A DNA stretch of 64,000 nucleotides from Nocardioides marmotae (GTDB taxonomy: Bacteria > Actinomycetota > Actinomycetes > Propionibacteriales > Nocardioidaceae), in assembly GCF_013177455.1 (NCBI RefSeq), contig NZ_CP053660.1:806001-870000 (forward strand). Direction: 5' to 3'. Below the pieces are notes generated by a model. It ran no database searches. It had not been told where the DNA came from and worked only from the letters and a program-made list of their open reading frames with translations. Both the position numbers and the translations under genes were made by a program. This document shows, in pieces, positions 24,640 through 32,888 of the stretch. Each line of letters starts with the position of its first letter. The stretch's first letter is position 1.

Positions 24640-25097
24640 GACAGCCGGTCCCGGATGCGCGCCGCGGCCGCGCCGTAGGACCGCTCGTGGAGGATCAGCC
24701 CGCCGGTCGCGAGGACGAACATCACCCCCGAGGCGGCCGGCCAGCCGGCGGCCGACGCCGTCCACCAGACGATTCCGAAGACCAGGGCCACCCCGACGAA
24801 GTAGACGAGGAACGTGCGGCGCATCTCCCGCGGCGTGCGGCTGAACATCGAGGGCATCACGCCGCGGTAGCGGGTGTACCACCCGCAGAACACGCCGAGC
24901 GCCACGAGCAGCACCACGAGCAGGGCGATCGCGAGCGGGAGGTGGTCGTCGGTCAGGCCCTGGATGCCGGTCGTGCCGGCGAACCAGGCACCGGCGGCGG
25001 GGAAGTACCACCACGGTGTCGGCGGGTAGTCGACGTACGGCGCGGCCTCGGCGCGCTCCAGCTCGCGGAAGAGCTCGGGGTCCGGGATGCTTTCCAT
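24636..25097 (-). CDS. membrane protein coupled to winged-helix regulator
   Basis: 153 residues with about four hydrophobic segments (WWYFPAAGAWFAGTTG, LPLAIALLVVLLVALGVF, TFLVYFVGVALVFGIVWW, AASGVMFVLATGGLIL). It is an integral membrane protein of unknown function, of a type often found paired with small winged-helix regulators in actinobacteria. It is first in the two-gene operon. The inverted repeat at 25090-25106 covers its start codon, so repressor binding would block initiation. Confidence 0.75.
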   Translation of the reverse strand: MESIPDPELFRELERAEAAPYVDYPPTPWWYFPAAGAWFAGTTGIQGLTDDHLPLAIALLVVLLVALGVFCGWYTRYRGVMPSMFSRTPREMRRTFLVYFVGVALVFGIVWWTASAAGWPAASGVMFVLATGGLILHERSYGAAAARIRDRLS

Positions 25098-25123
25098 ATT
25101 GGAAAGTTAACCCATCACTTTCC
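25090..25123. promoter_or_regulatory. candidate operator, three CTTTCC/GGAAAG half-sites
   Basis: CTTTCCATATTGGAAAG (25090-25106) is a perfect inverted repeat overlapping the ATG of the membrane protein gene. GGAAAGT (25101-25107) also pairs with ACTTTCC (25117-25123) across nine bases. The AT-rich patch stands out in the GC-rich surroundings. Probable binding site of the winged-helix regulator of the same operon (inference). Confidence 0.65.
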
Positions 25124-25200
25124 GGTCTGGCAAGTGGTCGGTGGGATGGGGATGACCGTCGGGGGAGCGGGGTACTCTCGCCGCACCGAGGGAGGTGACC

Positions 25201-28200
25201 GTGGCGAAGGTGAACCTGGGCTGGCCGGTGCTCCGGCAGCTGCTGGGCAAGGACGTGCTCGGTCGCGGCGTCGCCGCGCGGTCCAAGCAGACCGACGCCA
25301 CCACCGCCCGCACCGAGACCGCCGACCGGGTCGCCAAGAGCGTCTGCCCCTACTGCGCGGTGGGTTGCGCGCAGCAGGTCTTCGTCAAGGACGAGCAGGT
25401 CATCCAGATCGAGGGCGACCCCGACAGCCCGGTCAACCGCGGCCGCCTGTGCCCCAAGGGCGCGGCGAGCAAGAACCTCGTGACCAGTGAGCTGCGCCAG
25501 ACCAAGGTCCGCTACCGCCGGCCGTACGGCACCGAGTGGGAGGACCTCGACCTCGACGTCGCGATGGAGATGATCGCCGACCGGGTCGTCAAGGCGCGCA
25601 ACGACACCTGGCAGGACCTCGACGAGCGGGACCGCAAGGTCCGGCGCACGATGGGCATCGCCAGCCTCGGAGGGGCGACCCTCGACAACGAGGAGAACTA
25701 CCTCATCAAGAAGCTCTTCACCGCGATGGGTGCCATCCAGATCGAGAACCAGGCGCGGATATGACACTCCGCCACGGTCCCCGGTCTGGGGACCTCGTTC
25801 GGGCGCGGCGGCGCCACAGGCTTCCTGCAGGACCTGTCCAACGCTGACTGCATCGTCATCCAGGGCTCCAACATGGCCGAGGCCCACCCCGTGGGCTTCC
25901 AGTGGGTCATGGAGGCGAAGGCCCGCGGGGCGAAGGTCATCCACGTCGACCCGCGCTTCACGCGGACCAGCGCGCTCGCGGACCAGTTCGTCCCGCTGCG
26001 CGTCGGCACCGACATCGCGTTCCTCGGCGGGATCATCAACTACGTCCTGAGCAACGAGCTCGACTTCCGCGAGTACGTCGTGAACTACACCAACGCCGCG
26101 ACGATCGTCAGCGAGCAGTACGTCGACCTCGACGACCTCGACGGGCTCTTCTCCGGCTTCGACCCCGAGACGCGGACCTACGACCCCGAGTCCTGGCAGT
26201 ACGCCTCCCAGGAGGGTGAGGCCGACGACCGGCAGGACCACCAGACGCAGCGGGAGACCGCGTCCGGCATGCAGCACGAGACGCACGGCATGAGCGTCGA
26301 CGGCGAGGTCCAGCGCGACGAGACCCTCCAGCACCCGAACTGCGTCTACCAGGTGCTCAAGCGGCACTTCGCCCGGTACACCCCCGAGATGGTCTCGAGC
26401 ACGTGCGGCGTGAGCGAGGAGGCGTTCCTCGAGGTCTGCCGCGCCTGGACAGACAACTCCAAGCGGGACCGGACCACCGCGCTCGTCTACAGCGTCGGCT
26501 GGACCCAGCACAGCGTCGGCGTGCAGTACATCCGCACCGGCGCGATCCTCCAGCTGCTGCTGGGCAACATGGGTCGCCCCGGTGGCGGGATCATGGCGCT
26601 GCGCGGGCACGCGAGCATCCAGGGCTCCACCGACATCCCGACGCTGTTCAACCTCCTGCCGGGCTACCTGCCGATGCCGAACGCCGAGGACCACCAGTCC
26701 TTCGACCAGTGGATCGACGCCGTCCGCAACCCCGGTGCCAAGGGCTTCTGGTCCAAGGCCGGGGCCTACGCCACGAGCATGCTCAAGGCGTGGTGGGGCG
26801 AGCACGCGACCGCGGAGAACGGCTACTGCTTCGACTACCTGCCGCGGATCACGGGCGACCACGGGACCTACCGGACCGTGCTCGACATGATCGACGGCAA
26901 GGTCAAGGGCTACTTCCTGCTCGGGCAGAACCCCGCCGTCGGCTCCGCCCACGGCAAGGCCCAGCGCCTGGGCATGGCCAACCTCGACTGGCTGGTCGTG
27001 CGCGACCTGTTCGAGATCGAGAGCGCGTCGTTCTGGAAGGACGCGCCCGAGATCGAGACCGGCGAGATCGTCACCGAGGAGTGCCGCACCGAGGTCTTCC
27101 TCATGCCCGCCGCCTCCCACGTGGAGAAGGAGGGCACCTTCACCCAGACCCACCGGATGCTCCAGTGGCGCGAGAAGGCCGTCGAGCCGCCGGGCGACTG
27201 CCGCTCGGAGCTGTGGTTCTTCTTCCACCTCGGCCGGATGATCCGCGAGCGGCTCGCCGGCTCGACCGACGAGCGCGACCGCCCGCTGCTCGACCTGACC
27301 TGGGACTACCCGCTGCTCGGGGAGACCCAGGACCCCGACGCCGAGGCCGTGCTCGCCGAGATCAACGGCTTCGAGGTGGCGACCGGCCGCCCGCTGTCGA
27401 CCTTCACCGAGATGGCCGACGACGGGTCCACGGCCGGCGGCTGCTGGATCTACACCGGGGTCATGAAGGACGGCGTCAACCAGGCCGCCCGCCGCAAGCC
27501 CGGCAACGAGCAGGACTGGGTCGCCGCCGAGTGGGGCTGGACCTGGCCCGCCAACCGCCGCACGCTCTACAACCGCGCGTCGGCCGACCCCGAGGGCCGC
27601 CCGTGGAGCGAGCGGAAGGCCTACGTCTGGTGGGACGAGGAGCAGGAGCGGTGGACCGGCCACGACGTGCCGGACTTCGAGGTGACCAAGCCGCCGACGT
27701 ACCGCCCCGAGCAGGGGGAGGACGGCATCAAGGGCATCGCCGGCGACGACCCGTTCATCATGCAGGGCGACGGGAAGGGCAGCCTGTTCGTGCCGCAGGG
27801 GCTCATCGACGGGCCGCTGCCGGCGCACTACGAGCCCGTCGAGTCGCCGTTCCGCAACCCGATCTACGGCCAGCAGGCCAACCCCACGCGCAAGGAGTAC
27901 CCCCGCCAGGACAACCGGATGAACCCCAGCCCGCCCGAGGACGGGCACGGGGTCTTCCCGTTCGTCTTCACCACCAGCCGGCTGACCGAGCACCACACGG
28001 CCGGCGGGATGAGCCGGTACGTCGCCCGGCTGGCCGAGCTCCAGCCGGAGATGTTCATCGAGGTCAGCCCGGAGCTGGCCACCGAGCGCGGGCTGGAGAA
28101 CGGCGGCTGGTGCCACGTGGTGACCGCCCGCGCGGCCGTCGAGGGACGGGTGCTCGTGACCGAGCGGCTCACCCCGCTGCGGGTCGAGGGGCGGACCGTC

Positions 28201-28500
28201 CACCAGGTGTGGCTGCCCTACCACTGGGGCACGGGTGGCCTGGTGACCGGCGACTCCGCCAACGACCTGTTCGGCATCTCGCTGGACCCCAACGTGCTGA
28301 TCCAGGAGACCAAGGTGGGCACCTGTGACGTCCTCCCGGGCCGACGGCCGACGGGCCGCGCGATGGTCGACCTCGTGACGGCCTACCAGAAGCGCGCCGG
28401 GGTCTTCGACGACCGCACCGTCCCGATCGTCACCACCGGCCCGGGCGCGGCCGGCGACGACGAGGGCGACCCGACCGGCGGCGGAGGTGGCGCGTCGTGA
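25201..28500 (+). CDS. fdhA: formate dehydrogenase alpha subunit, selenoprotein (Sec188)
   Basis: 1,099 residues if the TGA at 25762-25764 is read as selenocysteine. Four Cys for a 4Fe-4S cluster (Cys49, 52, 56 and 84: CPYCAVGC and GRLCPKG) precede ENQARI-U-HS, where Sec is followed by the invariant His of Mo/W formate dehydrogenases. The same frame then continues without interruption through VIQGSNMAEAHPVGF, QLLLGNMGRPGGGI and the C-terminal molybdopterin domain. A SECIS hairpin follows the TGA. It oxidises formate to CO2 at a molybdenum or tungsten bis-MGD centre. GTG 25201 is chosen for GGGAGG upstream; GTG 25195 is possible. No twin-arginine signal is visible. First gene of fdhABC; overlaps fdhB by GTGA. 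Confidence 0.95.
25776..25794 (+). promoter_or_regulatory. bacterial SECIS element in fdhA
   Basis: GGTCCCC pairs perfectly with GGGGACC around the loop GGTCT. The stem begins 11 bases and the loop 18 bases after the UGA, within the spacing used by bacterial SelB, and the GGUCU loop is the same as in E. coli fdhF. It is translated as part of the protein. Confidence 0.93.
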
Positions 28501-29486
28501 GCTGGACGATCAGCGAGAACTCCTTCTGGGGCCCCCTCGACCCCGCGGCCGACGCCGGCTACGACGAGGACCGGCCCAAGCGGAAGGGGTTCTTCACCGA
28601 CACCTCGATCTGCATCGGCTGCAAGGCCTGCGAGGTGGCCTGCAAGGAGTGGAACGACGTCCCGGCGGACCACTTCGACATGACCGCGACGTCCTACGAC
28701 AACAGCCACTCGCTCAACGCCAACCAGTGGCGCCACGTGGCCTTCATCGAGCAGCCCAAGCGGCTCGGCCAGCAGGACTCCGGCCTGCGGGCGACCGCGG
28801 GATCGGTCGACCTCGGGATGCCCGCGATGCCGGCCGCCTTCACCGAGGGGGCCGGGGAGGGCGCGGCCGAGCGGCTGGCCAACGGCGCCGACGGCCGGCC
28901 CGACTTCCGCTGGCTGATGTCCTCGGACGTGTGCAAGCACTGCACCCACGCGGCCTGCCTCGACGTCTGCCCGACCGGCTCGCTGTTCCGCACCGAGTTC
29001 GGCACCGTGGTGGTGCAGGACGACATCTGCAACGGCTGCGGGTACTGCGTGCCGGCCTGCCCCTACGGCGTGATCGAGCGGCGCAAGGGCCCCGACGGCG
29101 CCAAGAACGTCGGCATCGCCCAGAAGTGCACGCTCTGCTACGACCGGCTCGACGCGGGCAAGACGCCCGCCTGCGCGCAGGCCTGCCCGACCCAGTCGAT
29201 CCAGTACGGCGACGTCGAGGAGCTCCGCGAACGGGCCAACCAGCGGGTCGAGCAGCTGCACGAGGCCGGCATCATGGATGCCCGGCTCTACGGCAACGAC
29301 CCCGCGGACGGCGTCGGCGGCACGGGCGCGTTCTTCCTGCTGCTCGACGAGCCGGAGGTCTACGGCTTCCCGCCGGACCCGGTGGTCACCACCAAGGACC
29401 TCCCGCAGATGTTCAACCGGGCGACCGCCGCCGCCGCCACCCTGCTGGCCGGCGCCGCCCTGGCGTTCCTGGGGAGGCGCGGATGA
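28497..29486 (+). CDS. fdhB: formate dehydrogenase iron-sulfur (beta) subunit
   Basis: 329 residues. Four 4Fe-4S motifs are visible: CIGCKACEVACK near residue 38, CKHCTHAACLDVCPTG, CNGCGYCVPACPYG, and CTLCYDRLDAGKTPAC with AQACP. The chain carries electrons from FdhA towards the membrane. A short hydrophobic helix near the C-terminus (AAAATLLAGAALAFLG) probably anchors it. Starts with GTG overlapping the fdhA stop (GTGA) and ends overlapping fdhC (ATGA), so all three subunits are translationally coupled and likely made in equal amounts. Confidence 0.93.
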   Translation: MSWTISENSFWGPLDPAADAGYDEDRPKRKGFFTDTSICIGCKACEVACKEWNDVPADHFDMTATSYDNSHSLNANQWRHVAFIEQPKRLGQQDSGLRATAGSVDLGMPAMPAAFTEGAGEGAAERLANGADGRPDFRWLMSSDVCKHCTHAACLDVCPTGSLFRTEFGTVVVQDDICNGCGYCVPACPYGVIERRKGPDGAKNVGIAQKCTLCYDRLDAGKTPACAQACPTQSIQYGDVEELRERANQRVEQLHEAGIMDARLYGNDPADGVGGTGAFFLLLDEPEVYGFPPDPVVTTKDLPQMFNRATAAAATLLAGAALAFLGRRG

Positions 29487-30592
29487 GCCCCGACCCCACG
29501 AGCGACCCGCAGACCGGCGCGGGAACCGGCCCGGAGACCGTCCACCGGCCCGGGGCCGGGGTCGGCGCCGTCCCCGGCGCGGCCGGTGGCGGCCGTCGCC
29601 GGCGCCGAGGCGGTGGCGGTCGCGGCGGGGACCGGTCGATGGTCCCCGAGGCGGAGTTCACCTCCTACTACGGCCGGCCGATCGTCAAGCCCTCGCCGTG
29701 GGAGGCCGACATCCCGGCGTACCTCTTCGCCGGCGGGCTCGCGGCCGGGTCCTCCCTGCTCGCCGCGGGCGCCGACCTGACCGGCCGCCCGGCGATGCGT
29801 CGCTCGGGCCGGATCACCGCGCTGGGGGCGCTCGGCGTCTCGATGGTCGCCCTCGTGCACGACCTCGGCACACCGAGCCGGTTCTACAACATGCTCCGGG
29901 TCGCGAAGCTGACCTCGCCGATGTCGGTCGGCACCTGGATCCTCTCCGCCTACGGTCCCTTCGCGGTGGCCGCGGCGGGCGCCGAGGTCGTCGGCATGCT
30001 GCCGCCGCGCTGGCGCACCCGCGGTCCGCTGGGGCTGGTGCCGTACGTCGAGCGGCCCTCCGGCGTGGTGGCCGCGCTCCTCGCGCCGGCGGTCGCGTCG
30101 TACACCGCGGTCCTGCTCTCCGACACCGCCACCCCGTCGTGGCACTCCGCCTACCGTGAGCTGCCGTTCGTCTTCGTCGGCTCGGCCGCGGCCGCGTCCG
30201 CGGGGATGGCGATGATCACCGCGCCGGTCGCGGAGACCGGCCCGGCCCGCCGCTTCGCGGTCGCCGGCGCCACGTTGGAGCTGGTCATGGAGCACCGCAT
30301 GGAGCAGTCCATGGGGATCACCGCCGAGCCGCTCCACGAGGGCAAGGCCGGCCGGCTGATGCGTGCGGCCAAGGCGCTCACCGTCGCCGGCGCCGTCGGG
30401 TCCCTGCTCGCCGGTCGCAGCCGGGCCGTCGCCGCGCTCTCCGGGGCCGCGCTCATGGCGGGCTCGGCGTGCACCCGGTTCGGGGTGTTCGAGGCCGGCC
30501 AGGAGTCGGCGAAGGACCCGAAGTACACCGTCGTCCCGCAGCGCCAGCGGCTCGCCGAGCAGGGGCCCGTCCGGCACGACGCACCCTCCTGA
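29483..30592 (+). CDS. fdhC: NrfD-type membrane subunit of formate dehydrogenase
   Basis: 369 residues. The first about 55 residues are Pro/Gly/Arg-rich and look disordered. From residue 75 onward there are about eight hydrophobic helices (IPAYLFAGGLAAGSSLLAAG, ALGALGVSMVALVHDLG, and others), matching NrfD/PsrC quinone-reactive subunits; HDLGTPSRFYNMLRV is the familiar loop of this family. It probably passes electrons from FdhB to the quinone pool. ATG overlaps the fdhB stop. No fdhD, fdhE or molybdopterin genes lie in the window. Confidence 0.88.
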   Translation: MSPDPTSDPQTGAGTGPETVHRPGAGVGAVPGAAGGGRRRRRGGGGRGGDRSMVPEAEFTSYYGRPIVKPSPWEADIPAYLFAGGLAAGSSLLAAGADLTGRPAMRRSGRITALGALGVSMVALVHDLGTPSRFYNMLRVAKLTSPMSVGTWILSAYGPFAVAAAGAEVVGMLPPRWRTRGPLGLVPYVERPSGVVAALLAPAVASYTAVLLSDTATPSWHSAYRELPFVFVGSAAAASAGMAMITAPVAETGPARRFAVAGATLELVMEHRMEQSMGITAEPLHEGKAGRLMRAAKALTVAGAVGSLLAGRSRAVAALSGAALMAGSACTRFGVFEAGQESAKDPKYTVVPQRQRLAEQGPVRHDAPS

Positions 30593-30695
30593 TGGCCGCC
30601 GCGCGGACCGAGGACCAGGTGTCGGGTGACGCACGTCAAGGTCAAATGTCGACCCTGCGGATGTACGTCGACCGGGGATCGGGCACCGTAGGTCC

Positions 30696-31931
30696 ATGAC
30701 GGTGACTCGGGACGACCTCACGACGGCCCCTCCCGCTGTGGCGCACGAGCCCGGCGGCCGGTCGGTCACGCAGGTCACGCAGGTCGAGAAGCGCTACCCC
30801 GGCGGGCTGACCGCCGAGCAGGTCGAGGAGATCGGGCGGGAGCTCGACGCGATCCGCCAGGAGGTCCTCGACGACCGCGGCGAGATCGACGCGGCGTACA
30901 TCCGCCGGGTCATCCGCGTGCAGCGCGCCCTCGAGCTCGGCAGCCGGGTGGCGCTCATCGCCGCCGGCCGCAACAAGCTCGTCTGGGTGCTCGGCACGGT
31001 CGGGCTGACCACGGCCAAGGCGCTGGACAACATGGAGATCGGCCACAACGTCCTGCACGGGCAGTGGGACTGGATGCGCGACCCGAAGATCCACTCCTCG
31101 ACCTGGGACTGGGACCACGCCTCCCCGGCCGCGCAGTGGAAGCGGGCGCACAACGAGGTCCACCACCGCTACACCAACATCCTGGGCCGCGACAACGACC
31201 TGGGCTACGGGATCCTGCGCGTCGACGAGGCGCAGCCCTGGCGCCCGCGCCACCTGATCCAGCCGGCCTGGAACTTCGTCACCGCCTGCATCTTCGAGTA
31301 CGGCATCGCGATGTACGACCTCGACTTCGGTGAGCACCTGCGCGAGAAGAAGAAGATGTCGCCGGAGAAGCGTGCGGAGGTCCGGGCCGCGCTGCACAAG
31401 GTGCGCAAGCAGGTCACCAAGGACTTCGTGGTCCACCCGCTGCTCAGCGGGCCCGGCTGGCGCGCGACGCTCGCCGCCAACGCCGTCGCGGTCCTCGGCC
31501 GCAACGTCTGGAGCCACTCCGTCATCATGTGCGGCCACTTCCCCGAGGGCGTGGAGACCTTCGAGGAGTCCGAGCTCGACGAGAACGAGACGCGCGCCCA
31601 GTGGTACCTGCGCCAGATGCTCGGCTCGGCGAACATCTCCGGCTCCAAGTTCATGCACCTGATGACCGGCAACCTGTCCCACCAGATCGAGCACCACTGC
31701 TTCCCGGACCTGCCCAGCCGGCGGTACGGCGAGATCGCCCCCCGGATGCGCGCGATCTTCGACCGGTACGGCCTCTCCTACAACGCCCGCCCGCTCCCGC
31801 AGCAGGTCGCCAGCGCCTGGCACAAGGTCGTCCGGCTCTCCCTCCCGAACGGCTGGCTCGCCGAGACCAACCGCCGCAACCTCGGCCGGCAGCTGCGCAA
31901 GCTCGCCCGCCCGGAGCCCGCCCCCGCCTGA
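30696..31931 (+). CDS. membrane fatty acid desaturase
   Basis: 411 residues. Three histidine boxes in order: HNVLHGQW (HxxxH), HNEVHHRY (HxxHH) and QIEHH near the C-terminus. These bind the di-iron centre of acyl-lipid/acyl-CoA desaturases such as the DesA3/linoleoyl-CoA desaturase group. Hydrophobic stretches around LVWVLGTVGLTTAKAL and WNFVTACIFEYGIA cross the membrane. It puts a double bond into fatty acyl chains using O2 and reduced ferredoxin or a reductase encoded elsewhere. ATG 30696 has no strong ribosome binding site. The 103-bp region before it contains two GTCGACC motifs but no clear operator. Confidence 0.92.
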   Translation: MTVTRDDLTTAPPAVAHEPGGRSVTQVTQVEKRYPGGLTAEQVEEIGRELDAIRQEVLDDRGEIDAAYIRRVIRVQRALELGSRVALIAAGRNKLVWVLGTVGLTTAKALDNMEIGHNVLHGQWDWMRDPKIHSSTWDWDHASPAAQWKRAHNEVHHRYTNILGRDNDLGYGILRVDEAQPWRPRHLIQPAWNFVTACIFEYGIAMYDLDFGEHLREKKKMSPEKRAEVRAALHKVRKQVTKDFVVHPLLSGPGWRATLAANAVAVLGRNVWSHSVIMCGHFPEGVETFEESELDENETRAQWYLRQMLGSANISGSKFMHLMTGNLSHQIEHHCFPDLPSRRYGEIAPRMRAIFDRYGLSYNARPLPQQVASAWHKVVRLSLPNGWLAETNRRNLGRQLRKLARPEPAPA

Positions 31932-31957
31932 GCCCCCAGCCTCCACCCCCGAGCCCG

Positions 31958-32127
31958 CCGAGTCGGCACTTCCGGCGGGCCGAGTCGGCACTTGTGGCGC
32001 CCCGAGTCGGCACTTGCGACGTACGAAGTGCTGACTCGACCTGTCACAAGTGCGGTTTCGGCGCGCGACAGGTGCTGTTTCGGCGCGCCAGAAGTGCGGT
32101 CTCGGCGGGCTAGAAGTGCGGACTCGG
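31958..32127. repeat. array of eight 14-bp elements at 22-bp spacing, 3 forward and 5 inverted
   Basis: Forward copies CCGAGTCGGCACTT start at 31958, 31980 and 32002 (identical). Inverted copies start at 32026, 32048, 32070, 32092 and 32114 and read AAGTG(C)(G/T)G(A/T)(C/T)TCG(G/A) with small changes. Within each group the spacing is exactly 22 bp, with 8-bp spacers of differing sequence; the two groups are 24 bp apart. The last inverted copies overlap the 3' end and stop codon of the MOSC gene. It fills the whole gap between the desaturase and MOSC genes. Confidence 0.92.
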
Positions 32128-32853
32128 CGTGACGGTGCCGGGCACGACGACCTCGGCGTCGACGCCGAGGAGGAGGTCGCCGGTCGCCCCGCGGGGTCGG
32201 TACGTCGCCAGCGCGGCGAGCACGCCGCCGCCCCGCTCGCCGGTGACCGGGTCGAGGTCGACCACGGCGCAGCGCGGCACGCGGGAGGTGACCCGCACGC
32301 GGGCCGGCCCCAGGTCGACCTCCGCGCCGACCCACGCGTCCTCGGCGTGCGGCTCGTCGGCCTCGACCACGAAGGTCGGCCGGAAGCGGGCGGCGAGGTC
32401 GTCGACCGCGAGGCCGGTCCGCGACGCGAGCGCGTGCAGCGTGCCGGTGGAGACGAGGGTGACCGCGCCGGCGTACACGACCCCGCCCGGGGGCGCCGCC
32501 GCGAGTCGCACCGACGTCCCGAGGTGGGCCGAGAGGAGCGCCGCGTGCGGCCCGTCGAGCAGGTCGAGCGCGACCGGGCGGCCCCAGTAGTCGCAGGTGA
32601 GCGGGGCGCCCGAGGGCACGACCGGACCGGCGGCGACCGCGCCGGACGGCAGGGTGAGGGTCAGCCCGTCCGGGGACGTGACCGCAGCGACGGCGACGAG
32701 CGACGGGTGCTGCACGGTGCGCAGCACCCGCCGCCGGTCGACGTCCACGAGGCACCAGGCCCGGTCGCCCACCGGCCCGAGCCGGGAGAGCGTGACCGCG
32801 TCGTACGCCTGGTGCCGGGTGCCCTTGACCGGCGCGAAGCCGGCCCGGACCAC
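32110..32853 (-). CDS. MOSC domain protein
   Basis: About 247 residues. The N-terminus (VRAGFAPVKGTRHQAYDAVTL, then GDRAWCLVD) is the MOSC beta-barrel N-terminal type, and the body shows FRPTFVVE, VTSRVPRCAVVDLDPVTGE with the conserved Cys, and GVDAEVVVPGTV at the end. MOSC proteins bind the molybdenum cofactor or carry sulfur. No ATG is available; GTG 32853 is used, though a CTG at 32895 could start a longer form. The last codons and TAG lie in the 22-bp repeat array, so the natural C-terminus may have been replaced when the array arose. It follows the acyl-CoA dehydrogenase genes by 35 bp. Confidence 0.8.
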   Translation of the reverse strand: MVRAGFAPVKGTRHQAYDAVTLSRLGPVGDRAWCLVDVDRRRVLRTVQHPSLVAVAAVTSPDGLTLTLPSGAVAAGPVVPSGAPLTCDYWGRPVALDLLDGPHAALLSAHLGTSVRLAAAPPGGVVYAGAVTLVSTGTLHALASRTGLAVDDLAARFRPTFVVEADEPHAEDAWVGAEVDLGPARVRVTSRVPRCAVVDLDPVTGERGGGVLAALATYRPRGATGDLLLGVDAEVVVPGTVTPSPHF

Positions 32854-32888
32854 CCGAGGGGTGGGCCGGGCCGGGGCGCCGACGGTGC

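Noticed and set aside
25762-25764. TGA as a real stop giving a truncated FdhA or a pseudogene
   Set aside because: The same frame continues with homologous sequence for 900 codons, the TGA is at the known Sec site, a SECIS follows, and the Sec machinery is encoded nearby.
31958-32127. CRISPR array
   Set aside because: Repeats are 14 bp and spacers 8 bp, and orientation switches in the middle. There are no cas genes.
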